Below are positions 4,275-10,737 of a stretch of DNA of 20,131 nt, piece after piece. Under the pieces are notes generated by a model, which did not search any database, was not told the DNA's origin, and was given only the letters and a program-made list of their open reading frames with translations. Position numbers and translations under genes: made by a program. The stretch is from a virus, in IMG/VR virus record IMGVR_UViG_3300032163_000123, positions 1-20,131 of that record. One strand, 5' to 3'. Each line of letters begins with the position of its first letter. Within the stretch, counting starts at the first letter, position 1.

Positions 4275-4637
4275 ATGAATACACTGGATGAAATAGCAGA
4301 CGAGGTTTATGCGCTTGCTAAAGAAAAAGGCTGGCATAACGACAGCGAATCGGAGGATGCCTTTGTCGAACGTGCATGTAATAATTTGCATGATGAAGTG
4401 AGTGAACTTCATGAGGCATGGCGAAACAATACTCTACGCCTGCCTTGTGACAAAGCTTCCAAAATGGCAAACATAGGCATTGAACCACTTACCTGCCTTG
4501 AAGAAGAAATGGCGGATATCATCATTCGAGTTCTGGATAATTGCCGAAAACTCGGAGTTGATATCACATCGGCGGTGCAGAAAAAGCATTACTACAATAA
4601 AACTCGATCTCATAGGCACGGAGGGAAACGCTCATGA
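4275..4637 (+). CDS. MazG-like nucleotide pyrophosphohydrolase
   Basis: This 120-aa protein has GAGAGGTGAG before the ATG. The metal-binding motifs of the all-alpha NTP pyrophosphohydrolases are present: EVSELHEAW (E41, E44) and EEEMADIIIRVLD (E78, D81, D88). The usual C-terminal signature NKTRSHRHGGK follows at about 108-118. The enzyme would cleave (d)NTPs, or an alarmone, to the monophosphate plus pyrophosphate. Phage copies are thought to clean nucleotide pools or lower (p)ppGpp. Its 5' leader carries the structured RNA at 4142-4248. Its TGA overlaps a 19-codon ATG frame downstream. Confidence 0.85.
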   Translation: MNTLDEIADEVYALAKEKGWHNDSESEDAFVERACNNLHDEVSELHEAWRNNTLRLPCDKASKMANIGIEPLTCLEEEMADIIIRVLDNCRKLGVDITSAVQKKHYYNKTRSHRHGGKRS

Positions 4638-4693
4638 CCCTCAGCGACGAGGAAGCAAAGGAACTCTCACACCAACCGCCCGATTCAACTTGA
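4634..4693 (+). CDS. Possible 19-aa peptide or remnant gene start
   Basis: An ATGA overlap with the MazG-like gene starts a 19-residue frame, MTLSDEEAKELSHQPPDST. The coupling geometry is like that of true genes in this phage, but the peptide is too short for any similarity argument. It may be the stub of a lost gene. Confidence 0.3.
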   Translation: MTLSDEEAKELSHQPPDST

Positions 4694-4703
4694 AGGAGGG
4701 AAT

Positions 4704-4832
4704 ATGCCGTGTGAAAAACAGTTGACTCATGCACAAGAACGGGCTGCGTATAAAAAATGTATTAAGGCTGCCTTGAGAAAAAAATATGTATTTCACGAAT
4801 CAGATTATAGAGAGATGAAGCCCTTGAGTTAA
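4704..4832 (+). pseudogene. Small early gene (42 aa as read), probably frameshifted
   Basis: AAGGAGGGAAT gives ATG 4704 a very strong ribosome site, and the frame begins MPCEKQLTHAQERAAYKKC. As read, it stops at 4832 after REMKPLS. In the -1 frame the sequence continues as DEALELIRKEALAEIKETK and stops with an ATGA overlap at 4870, exactly the start of the next gene, as expected in this operon. The switch would fall in the GAGAGA run near 4808-4816. I infer a one-base loss (mutation or sequencing error), so the intact protein would be about 55 aa. The alternative is a genuine 42-aa protein followed by a chance frame. The function is not recognised; there are two Cys and many basic residues. 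Confidence 0.55.
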
Positions 4833-4869
4833 TAAGAAAAGAAGCACTAGCCGAGATCAAGGAGACAAA

Positions 4870-5127
4870 ATGAAATCAGACACGCAAAGAATATTAACTG
4901 AAATTCTATCTGAACGCGATCGGCAAAGAGAAAAATGGGGCGGAGATTTTGAAGACGACATCCGTAAAGACCCTATTGATTGGGCCAGTGACATTCAAGC
5001 CTATGCAACGTGGGCGAAACAGATGATGCGCATGAGATCACACGAAAAATATCGCAAAAGAATGATGCAGATTGCGGCATTGGCTGTGGCGGCTTGCGAA
5101 TCATTCGATAGACAGGAGACAAAATGA
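4870..5127 (+). CDS. Conserved-looking phage early protein (85 aa)
   Basis: AAGGAGACAAA precedes the ATG. The protein is helical and charged: SERDRQREKWG (about residues 14-24), a DWASDIQAYATWAKQM segment, and RMMQIAALAVAACESFDR near the end. This order (RQxxKWG, then W-x-x-x-I-x-A-Y, then AALAVAAxES) is familiar from hypothetical proteins of many phages, often near MazG or nucleotide-metabolism genes; I know of no established function. The helical acidic layout could suit an all-alpha nucleotide-hydrolase-like fold, but the metal motifs are not clear. Its stop overlaps the next start as ATGA. Confidence 0.75.
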   Translation: MKSDTQRILTEILSERDRQREKWGGDFEDDIRKDPIDWASDIQAYATWAKQMMRMRSHEKYRKRMMQIAALAVAACESFDRQETK

Positions 5128-5486
5128 AACCATTAGACCTGACAAAGCAAATACAAACTGTTGACGGGCGGAAGTATGAGTTGTTGAAGTCGAATTACAA
5201 GGGGCTGGACGGCGATACCCTGATAGGGGTCATTACAGAAAAAGATGGAATTGAACAATTATGTCTTCATCAAGCTAACGGCAAGTACTTTAGCGGAGAA
5301 GAAGAAAGCTCCTCCGACCTCATGAATGTCCCGGAGGTTATGTACGCGAATTTCAACGAGGGAACATACAATCCAGAAATCATATGTTTTGCTGGCTATT
5401 ATCCTTCAAGAAATTACGCCGACAGCGTGGCTGACTCAACCCGATGCGCCTGCATCCGCTTCACTGTGGGGCAGTTTGATGATTAG
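5124..5486 (+). CDS. Hypothetical early protein (120 aa)
   Basis: Its start overlaps the previous gene (ATGA) with CAGGAGACAAA upstream. The first half is beta-rich with repeated G/D turns (GRKYELLKSNYKGLDGDTLI, ITEKDGIEQLCLHQANGKYF). An acidic GEEESSS loop follows, then a C-terminal FAGYYPSRNYADS. I do not recognise a family. Its coupling with the 85-aa gene supports it being real. It is the last intact plus-strand gene before the convergent late operon. Confidence 0.65.
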   Translation: MKPLDLTKQIQTVDGRKYELLKSNYKGLDGDTLIGVITEKDGIEQLCLHQANGKYFSGEEESSSDLMNVPEVMYANFNEGTYNPEIICFAGYYPSRNYADSVADSTRCACIRFTVGQFDD

Positions 5487-5497
5487 GAGATAACAAA

Positions 5498-5542
5498 ATG
5501 GGCTTACCTGCTCAACTTCTTGTCTGCGGCCTTGATCTGTAG
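5498..5542 (+). pseudogene. 14-codon gene stub with strong ribosome site
   Basis: TTAGGAGATAACAAAATG mimics the ribosome sites of the three preceding genes, yet the frame MGLPAQLLVCGLDL stops after 14 codons and runs antisense through the 52-aa gene of the late operon. It looks like the surviving start of a plus-strand gene whose body was lost at the junction with the late module. Confidence 0.35.
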
Positions 5543-5662
5543 GCAGGCCCGAATAGTTCTGAGTCGTTTTTTCAGGTTGTAATTCTCCAGCATCAATTCG
5601 TTGATCCTGTTTAACAAGCAGTCAAAGCGCCGCTGCCTGTTCTTATCGGCGCGCGCGGACAT
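5504..5662 (-). CDS. 52-aa basic coiled-coil protein, end of late operon
   Basis: It starts at ATG 5662, 9 nt after the holin stop, with AGGTGA upstream. The product begins MSARADKNRQRRFDCLLNRI and continues as a Leu/Asn heptad-like helix (NELMLENYNLKKRLRTIRAC), ending KAADKKLSR. It is strongly basic and all helical. Position directly behind the holin suggests a lysis-module accessory or a small DNA-binding protein. No signal or membrane segment is present, so it is not a spanin by itself. It ends 17 bp from the convergent plus-strand gene. Confidence 0.65.
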   Translation of the reverse strand: MSARADKNRQRRFDCLLNRINELMLENYNLKKRLRTIRACLQIKAADKKLSR

Positions 5663-5671
5663 ATAGGAACG

Positions 5672-6190
5672 TCACCTGTGGTTTACCACCCTATCGAGGA
5701 TAGCGGTTTTATCAGTGGATGATTTAGAGGTTCCAAAATAATAATTCAATATTTGTAATTGTGCTCCGGTAAGTCCGCCGATAAGAACCAAAATCAAGTC
5801 TTTCGCCTCTGGAGGTATTCCAAATTTCCAGCATGCCCAGATGGCTCCGAAATATGCTGCCGTGTAAAGGTAGGCCAGTATCCGAACAGTATTGTCTCTG
5901 GTGGATACTTCCCTGGTTCTGGCTGAATCCCTGTCCTTGGCGGCAATATCCTCCATCCTTACCCCGGCATCAGCCAGTTTAGCGGTAAGGTCAGCTTCGA
6001 CCTGTTTAATCTTGGCTAAAACCTCCGGGGATGCCCCCAGAACGGCTTTCTCTATCTCATCCATCGTTCCGCCAGTCTTCCCTAAAAGGGACTCACTGAG
6101 GGCACCTACGGCGGTTGCAGCCAGTGGGCCGCCCAACAGTCCGGCGATTGCCGGCGAAACAGCCTTGATAATGTCTTTCCAGTCGCTCAT
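5672..6190 (-). CDS. 3TM-type phage holin
   Basis: The chosen start is ATG 6190 (MSDWKDIIKAVSP), 1 nt after the nuclease stop; the longer frame would overlap that gene by about 110 bp. The 172-aa protein has a Gly/Ala-rich hydrophobic segment (about 13-36), a charged helix (about 43-97), and two membrane segments (about 103-122, YLYTAAYFGAIWACWKF, and 130-148). It closes with the hallmark NYYFGTSKSS before a polar tail. This order is that of the 3TM holins known from phages and gene-transfer agents, which form membrane holes that trigger lysis. Translation is probably coupled to the upstream gene, since no good Shine-Dalgarno is seen. Confidence 0.82.
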   Translation of the reverse strand: MSDWKDIIKAVSPAIAGLLGGPLAATAVGALSESLLGKTGGTMDEIEKAVLGASPEVLAKIKQVEADLTAKLADAGVRMEDIAAKDRDSARTREVSTRDNTVRILAYLYTAAYFGAIWACWKFGIPPEAKDLILVLIGGLTGAQLQILNYYFGTSKSSTDKTAILDRVVNHR

Positions 6191-6191
6191 G

Positions 6192-6680
6192 CTATTGGCA
6201 CCAAGGCTGGCGAGCGCCACCGCTGTAAGGCCGTCCGACCTTTGCTGCGATGAGAGCGCCCGCCAGTAACTCCCCGGTACGGCCTGTGATGATAGCGTCA
6301 TAGCGCCCGGCGTATTTATCGGGTCTGATCTGTGAAGCGGTCAGCGGCTGCTGGTCCAACACCCACTTATCGGTGAAGTCCTTGGCCTTCTGCGCTAATA
6401 CCATTTCGCACAAGCAGCCGTCGCGCTCCGCGACAGAAGCTCGCTTGTCGCACGCGGCTTTGGTTCGCATCTCGGGGGTATCCACGCCTGCCACCCTGAT
6501 CGCGGCGTCCACGCTCAGGCTTGGCCAAATAACCACATCCGCGCGGATGGTGTCGCCATCAGTCGCTATCGGAGCGGTCAAAACATACGGCCCATATTCC
6601 GCCGACCAGCCAACCGAGGCCGAAAGCAAAAAACTCAGCAGGATGAATCCTCCGATGACGACTCGTGCCATGCGTTTCAT
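6192..6680 (-). CDS. Secreted SNase-like (thermonuclease) nuclease
   Basis: The start at ATG 6680 is preferred over an in-frame GTG at 6686 because GGAG lies 7 nt before it. A Sec signal peptide covers about residues 1-27 (RVVIGGFILLSFLLSASVGWSA). The mature part has the staphylococcal-nuclease motifs DGDTIRADV (D41, D43), IRVAGVDTPE (R62, D67, E70) and DKYAGRYDA (R126), with GELLAGALIAAKVGRPY at the end. All catalytic positions of the SNase family appear kept, so it should be a calcium-dependent endonuclease acting in the periplasm or outside. It sits between DUF5675 and holin in the lysis module, which is unusual. It overlaps neither strongly; spacing is 2 nt or less. Confidence 0.88.
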   Translation of the reverse strand: MKRMARVVIGGFILLSFLLSASVGWSAEYGPYVLTAPIATDGDTIRADVVIWPSLSVDAAIRVAGVDTPEMRTKAACDKRASVAERDGCLCEMVLAQKAKDFTDKWVLDQQPLTASQIRPDKYAGRYDAIITGRTGELLAGALIAAKVGRPYSGGARQPWCQ

Positions 6681-6682
6681 TG

Positions 6683-7135
6683 TCACACTCCATAAGTAAT
6701 ATCCATATTGATGGCCCTCTGGATCAACAGCATGAACTCATCCTCTCCGTTCAGGTAACGCATGAATCTCGGGTAAGCCCCATCAGGGACAGAACCTGAT
6801 TCCAAGACAGCCCACCGCTGGTTGCTGTAGCCGAATTTATTTCCAGGAGCGACACAACCTTCAATGTCTCTCGTCGTATTTCCGACATGAAACAGAATGG
6901 CAGTGCGATTTGGCACGTCCATAATCTGAAAACACTCGCCATGTTTCGGTGTGGTAACGCGCTTGCAGATATAGCCAGCCTCTGGAATACAGGAACCTTC
7001 TTTGCCGGGTTCAGAAGGCCGATTGTCACGCCAGACTTCCTCGACGGTGCAGCAGAAGATGGCCCCGGTTTCGTCGTAGAGATAACCGAAGGTGCCAAGC
7101 GGCGTGTAGTAGCGTTCGAGCTTCAATGCTTTCAT
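6683..7135 (-). CDS. DUF5675-family phage protein (lysis module)
   Basis: The start is ATG 7135 (MKALKLERYYTPLGTFG), which overlaps the upstream stop as ATGA. The 150-aa protein matches the DUF5675 layout: GTFGYLY at about 14-20, a CTVEEVWRDN segment, SCIPEAGYI (about 48-56), VPNRTAILFHVGNT (about 75-87) and GCVAPGNKFGY (about 93-103). Conserved His83, Asn86 and Cys94 in HxGN...D..GC recall the H...GC pattern of cysteine L,D-transpeptidase folds, which is my inference only. No other endolysin candidate is visible in the window, so a cell-wall role is plausible. Family assignment is fairly sure; activity is unknown. Confidence 0.78.
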   Translation of the reverse strand: MKALKLERYYTPLGTFGYLYDETGAIFCCTVEEVWRDNRPSEPGKEGSCIPEAGYICKRVTTPKHGECFQIMDVPNRTAILFHVGNTTRDIEGCVAPGNKFGYSNQRWAVLESGSVPDGAYPRFMRYLNGEDEFMLLIQRAINMDITYGV

Positions 7136-7467
7136 TTCATCACCAGCACAATCGCCGCTGACCCGACGATCCCTATGGTTCCCAAGACTCCACCGATAAC
7201 CCATCCCGAGACAAGTTTCAGGGTTGGCATTTGGGATTCGATCAGCCTCAGCCGTTCTTCATAATCGTCATTGTGTTTCTCCTGTTCATCGGCGGATTCT
7301 TTGATGGTTGCAAAGGCCCGAGATAACCCGTCCCTCGTTTCGGCGTGGTGGGCCTCAAGCTGGCTGAGTAGTTGCAGGCTTTTGTCGATAGAAATAACAG
7401 CGGCCTTGATTTCCCCAACTGTCGATTCAAGGCTTCGGACACGATATTCGATTATTTCTTCGGTCAT
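7132..7467 (-). CDS. Coiled-coil protein with C-terminal membrane anchor (lysis module)
   Basis: The 111-aa protein has an N-terminal coiled coil (about 8-80: heptad-like RVRSLESTVGEIKAAVISID, a KSLQLLSQLEAHH stretch, EERLRLIESQ) and one C-terminal hydrophobic segment (about 86-110, VIGGVLGTIGIVGSAAIVLV) ending in MK. This shape matches the small membrane proteins next to holins, such as XhlA-like hemolysin accessory proteins. A GGGGGA stretch lies about 12 nt before the ATG. It overlaps DUF5675 as ATGA. It is the likely first gene of the lysis module. Confidence 0.72.
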   Translation of the reverse strand: MTEEIIEYRVRSLESTVGEIKAAVISIDKSLQLLSQLEAHHAETRDGLSRAFATIKESADEQEKHNDDYEERLRLIESQMPTLKLVSGWVIGGVLGTIGIVGSAAIVLVMK

Positions 7468-7504
7468 TCAAACATCCCCCGTTCTTTCCTTCTCTCTTGG
7501 TAGA

Positions 7505-7867
7505 TCATTGCGTACACCAATCCAGTCCCGGCTGGTCTTGTTCTATCCCAACGGCGTTGGTCTTGAATACAACGCCATTTACAGGATTAGTCACATCACG
7601 CAACAACCCCATACTGACGTTCTCAACAGGGAAACCTGTAATTGTCGCATTGCTTGGCTGGATGCCGTACAACAGACACTTGAGCCGGTAAGAATACAGG
7701 TATGGGCTATAATGTCTTTCCCATGCGTAGATCAGGTTGTCGTTAGGATTATAAGTGAAGCGAAACTCTAGGTTGGCCGCGACTTCGGCAACGCAGGTGT
7801 TGGAAATGACTTTCGCGGCGTGAGCCGGGAAGGCCAGCAGCAAGAAAATGAACGGGAACTTTCTCAT
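7505..7867 (-). CDS. Secreted protein of unknown function
   Basis: I place the start at ATG 7867 (MRKFPFIFLLLAFPAHA), which gives a clean Sec signal peptide with cleavage after AHA (about residue 17); an in-frame ATG at 7891 would add eight residues. The mature part has aromatic-rich strands (EFRFTYNPNDNLIYAWERHY, LYSYRLKCLLYG) and at least three Cys (25, about 64, and near the C-terminus in DWCTQ). No family is recognised. It lies between the SGNH tail protein and the lysis module, so it may be an exported lysis or exclusion factor. No good Shine-Dalgarno is seen. Confidence 0.65.
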   Translation of the reverse strand: MRKFPFIFLLLAFPAHAAKVISNTCVAEVAANLEFRFTYNPNDNLIYAWERHYSPYLYSYRLKCLLYGIQPSNATITGFPVENVSMGLLRDVTNPVNGVVFKTNAVGIEQDQPGLDWCTQ

Positions 7868-7897
7868 ACCAAGCTGAAATCCGAATTTCATTGGTGC

Positions 7898-9349
7898 TTA
7901 CGAGGCGACTATCGCATTTATTAATGTATCCGCCAAGGCAACACCCAAGGCGTCTCCACCAACGGTATACACCGGATGTCCGGTCGCATCGCTACACAGG
8001 ATGTCGGCGTTACCGACCCCAGTAGTGGCCCCGACGTAACCCGTGCCTGTTAGATAGGATGATCCCACCAAGGAAAAGGCCGACCCAGCAGCATAGGTGT
8101 ATCGAAGAGTTCCAACAATGGTGCACGATGTCTTCCCAGACGAATTGCCAGTAGCCGTAATCAGATGACGCTCACCGGTGCCGGCAGCATCATTGCCAAG
8201 AGAAATGACAGAACCTACAAGGGAATAGCATTTGGTGTCGGTCCCCCAAGCAATATCTATCTCAACATAGGCTTGTCCGGAATTATTCGTAAAGGCCGTA
8301 ATACCTGAGAATAACGCGGCATTATTTGATTGTTCTCCCACATCCACCCATAGAATCTGGGCGGCGGTGGCGGCAGCTTTTTTAGCCGCCCGGTTTCGCA
8401 GACCATTGCTGGATATACCGTCCGCACCGGCGGTGTAAGTAGGCGCGGCGAAAATAATCGCGTTAGGGAGCGCGCCTTTCAGGGTTTGATATAGCGACAG
8501 GGCGGCGGCATAGATCGCAGCATATGTTTGGCTATCATCGTTGACTGAACCGACAATGCCTACCACGTCCGGGCTATAGGCCACGACATCGGTCTGTATC
8601 CGCATGGCGAAGGTCGGAACCGTGTTCCCGTTCGTTGCTATATAACCAGAGCCTCCTACTCCAGACCCCCAGACATCATCCCACGACATGACTTCGGCGA
8701 AAGAATTGGGAAAGGAACTTGGATTGGAGCCGTAACTATCGGACACAAGAATACAGCGAGGCCCTCTGATAGGGGCTTTGACTACCACGTCGGTTGTTCC
8801 TACCGCGAGTTTCACGGGGTAGAATCCGGAGGCATCTGCTCCGCCCGAAATTAAATCTATGCGACGGGTAGCAGAAGAACCGAAGTCATACTTCCTGAAT
8901 TTAAAGGTTTCGGATATTGGCGTCAGGCTCTCGAATTTTCCATCTATCTTCAAATAAAAGACAGTAGTGGTACTCGGATAGAACTCAAATTCCAGATATC
9001 TCCCTGTATGCACGAAAGACAATCTTGCGGTACTAAAACCTTTTGTAACTAGGTTATAGGATAACGTTGTATTGTCTCCCGTCATGGCCGAGTTCGTATT
9101 TCCAGATTTTGGATTAAATGCTGAAAGTGAAAAGGCGGACAATGGTGTTTGATACCCCAAGACGAAAAGTAGCGGAGTTCCTGCCATCGAAGTGGCAGCA
9201 CCACTGGTTATGGTAGGTGCTGTCGCTAATTCTCGTAACGGCAGACTCCCCAGCTGGGCGAAACCGGACCGAATTGAGGAAATGGCGGCATCGAGTTTGG
9301 CGGTGTAGCCAAGCGCGATATGTTCTTTAATGTGTTTAGGTATGCTCAT
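7898..9349 (-). CDS. SGNH-hydrolase tail protein (putative deacetylase/depolymerase)
   Basis: This 483-aa protein has an N-terminal virion-attachment-like part (about 1-190) and a GDSL/SGNH domain. Block I is ILVSDSYGS (Ser205), block II is GSGVGGSGYI (Gly near 232), and block III is GIVGSVNDD (Asn270). The final SDATGHP (Asp454, His458) before GGDALG is block V; the spacing is D-x3-H rather than the usual D-x2-H. About 100 residues rich in T/G/S beta structure (about 345-445) lie between blocks III and V. Such phage proteins remove O-acetyl or acyl groups from surface polysaccharides. The ATG overlaps the upstream stop (ATGA). Activity on capsule or LPS is inferred. Confidence 0.82.
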   Translation of the reverse strand: MSIPKHIKEHIALGYTAKLDAAISSIRSGFAQLGSLPLRELATAPTITSGAATSMAGTPLLFVLGYQTPLSAFSLSAFNPKSGNTNSAMTGDNTTLSYNLVTKGFSTARLSFVHTGRYLEFEFYPSTTTVFYLKIDGKFESLTPISETFKFRKYDFGSSATRRIDLISGGADASGFYPVKLAVGTTDVVVKAPIRGPRCILVSDSYGSNPSSFPNSFAEVMSWDDVWGSGVGGSGYIATNGNTVPTFAMRIQTDVVAYSPDVVGIVGSVNDDSQTYAAIYAAALSLYQTLKGALPNAIIFAAPTYTAGADGISSNGLRNRAAKKAAATAAQILWVDVGEQSNNAALFSGITAFTNNSGQAYVEIDIAWGTDTKCYSLVGSVISLGNDAAGTGERHLITATGNSSGKTSCTIVGTLRYTYAAGSAFSLVGSSYLTGTGYVGATTGVGNADILCSDATGHPVYTVGGDALGVALADTLINAIVAS

Positions 9350-9699
9350 GAGTAAGTCACCGAGGTCGCGCGGTTATCCCAGATCGCCAACCCGCCACCC
9401 GTCACCGGGTAAGTGTTTCCAGTGGCATTGGTCATTTTTGACATGACCCATGAGGCGGCGGAGGTGGCCGTACCGGAAGGAGCTGACCCGAAATAGGTAT
9501 ACCCGGCAGTTGTAGTATTGTCGATCAAATAGATAATATTGGGGTCGGTGACCAGCCCCGCGCCGCCGATGCGTAAAGAACTCCAACCAGAAGTTATCTT
9601 TAAATAAATATCTCCGGTGTCGCTTTCTTCAATAATAACGCCATTGGCGAATGACCCCGCCAATCGTTCGGCATTGGTTTTCTGTAAAATGATGCTCAT
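9346..9699 (-). CDS. Small virion/tail-associated protein
   Basis: The 117-aa protein has an excellent ribosome site (ACAGGAGGTATCT). It reads as beta-structured, with GVIIEESDTGDIYLKI, then IIYLIDNTTTAGYTYFG, SAASWVMSKM and a Thr/Ser-rich tail ending ATSVTYS. The DNTTxxxYxG...SxASWxxxKM pattern is one I associate with phage tail-fibre accessory proteins of unknown structure. It is coupled to the SGNH protein (ATGA), so the two may form one host-surface complex. Function is unproven. Confidence 0.68.
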   Translation of the reverse strand: MSIILQKTNAERLAGSFANGVIIEESDTGDIYLKITSGWSSLRIGGAGLVTDPNIIYLIDNTTTAGYTYFGSAPSGTATSAASWVMSKMTNATGNTYPVTGGGLAIWDNRATSVTYS

Positions 9700-9726
9700 A
9701 GATACCTCCTGTTGTTAATCATTTCA

Positions 9727-10134
9727 TCAATGGGTTCCGTAAGCCCAACCTTGGGCCTGATTGTAATTATGTCCATACGTTCCTTGTGCCGATGAAGTGT
9801 CATTCTGGAATCGGATTGTCGCGGCTAGATCGCCGTTTAATTTCCATCCAAAATGCACTTGCATATATTGTTTCTTTACTTTTGGATCACCCGACCAGCG
9901 AACCATCAGACCAAGGTAGAAGGGAAGCATCGCACGAAAGAAAATGATCCCATTGTAATAAAGAGAAGCATCTTGTCTATGTCCCGTGGTGATGGTGAGG
10001 TTTAGAGGATTGGGCCATTTCTCCGTGCCACATCCCCATTGAAGGGTGAAGAGTGGAATAATAAATCGTTCCGGAAGAGTGAGCCTGTCGGCCCATTTCC
10101 CTATTTTGGCGCGGAGGGTTTGGATTATTTCCAT
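9727..10134 (-). CDS. Hypothetical protein in tail region (135 aa)
   Basis: The ATG at 10134 has only a weak ribosome site. The sequence is rich in Trp and Phe and has one possible hydrophobic stretch (IIFFRAMLPFYLGLMV, about 63-78) between polar segments. It ends in a Gly/Gln/Tyr-rich tail (YGHNYNQAQGWAYGTH). A KQYMQVHFGWKLNGDLAATI segment suggests beta structure. No family that I can name is recognised. Its location among tail-fibre and surface-active genes suggests a virion or host-interaction protein. Confidence 0.65.
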   Translation of the reverse strand: MEIIQTLRAKIGKWADRLTLPERFIIPLFTLQWGCGTEKWPNPLNLTITTGHRQDASLYYNGIIFFRAMLPFYLGLMVRWSGDPKVKKQYMQVHFGWKLNGDLAATIRFQNDTSSAQGTYGHNYNQAQGWAYGTH

Positions 10135-10186
10135 TTAATATCCCATAGCCATATAAGATGGCGTCAGTTCCCCGTCTCGAAACGCT

Positions 10187-10645
10187 TTAGAAACTCATTC
10201 CTACCGATAGCATGTTGCGCGGAGGATTGCTTGTAGTGTTCATGTTATGGTTGAAGAATCGCCGACCGTTGCTCCAATGGTCAAAGTAGAGGCCGAAGTT
10301 TCGTGTAACCTCCCACCCGACACCAAGATGGAAATTAAGTTTTTGCCCAACCTGCTTCAGCGGCTCATCGAAGTAGGCCAAGCCCAGCGTCCCGCGCAGA
10401 CGAAAGGAACCATCGTCGATAAAGGCTCGCTGCCAGTCGGCACCTGCAAACAAGTTCCCCTGTTCGTCGCCGCCACGAATTACACCACCGTTCAGTGCCA
10501 AGCAATCGCGGCAACTATCTTGCGTGAGCCAGACACCTACCATCGTTGCGGCGTCTTGGTCGAGTGCTGCGCCCCCACGGACGGTGATGTCGGCAGAGGC
10601 CGGGATGGATATAAGCAAAAAAAACATAAACATGAATTTTCTCAT
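10187..10645 (-). CDS. PagL-like outer-membrane lipid A deacylase homologue
   Basis: AAGGAGACACC precedes the ATG. A signal peptide covers about residues 1-18 (FMFMFFLLISIPASA), and the protein ends in Phe152, the outer-membrane barrel signature. Alternating strands (FRLRGTLGLAYF, FHLGVGWEV, FGLYFDHWSNG) fit an 8-strand barrel of about 15 kDa, the size of PagL. The H-x-S-N motif (His123, Ser125, Asn126) matches the PagL catalytic pair; the acidic third residue is not obvious. PagL removes the 3-O-linked acyl chain of lipid A. In a phage this could alter LPS after infection, for example to block superinfection. It follows a 31-aa gene (ATGA) behind the tail fibre. Confidence 0.8.
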   Translation of the reverse strand: MRKFMFMFFLLISIPASADITVRGGAALDQDAATMVGVWLTQDSCRDCLALNGGVIRGGDEQGNLFAGADWQRAFIDDGSFRLRGTLGLAYFDEPLKQVGQKLNFHLGVGWEVTRNFGLYFDHWSNGRRFFNHNMNTTSNPPRNMLSVGMSF

Positions 10646-10737
10646 GGTGTCTCCTTTTCGACTGAAACCTTGCTTGCGGCAATATCAGGTTCGATGCGTT
10701 TCTGCTGGCGGAATTTCTCTGCTTCTTCTAAGTTCAT
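10642..10737 (-). CDS. 31-aa microprotein between tail fibre and PagL-like gene
   Basis: The start ATG (10737) overlaps the tail-fibre TGA, and its own TGA overlaps the PagL-like start; both overlaps are ATGA. It reads MNLEEAEKFRQQKRIEPDIA, then ASKVSVEKETP, a charged, probably helical peptide. AAGGAG near its end also serves as the ribosome site of the PagL-like gene. No family is recognised. Coupling on both sides argues that it is translated, and it may mainly carry ribosomes to the next gene. Confidence 0.65.
   Translation of the reverse strand: MNLEEAEKFRQQKRIEPDIAASKVSVEKETP

Noticed and set aside
4764-4790. Programmed -1 frameshift at the A7 run in the small early gene
   Set aside because: Slipping at the A-run leads to a stop codon before the downstream frame is reached, so the shift must occur later, near the GAGAGA run.
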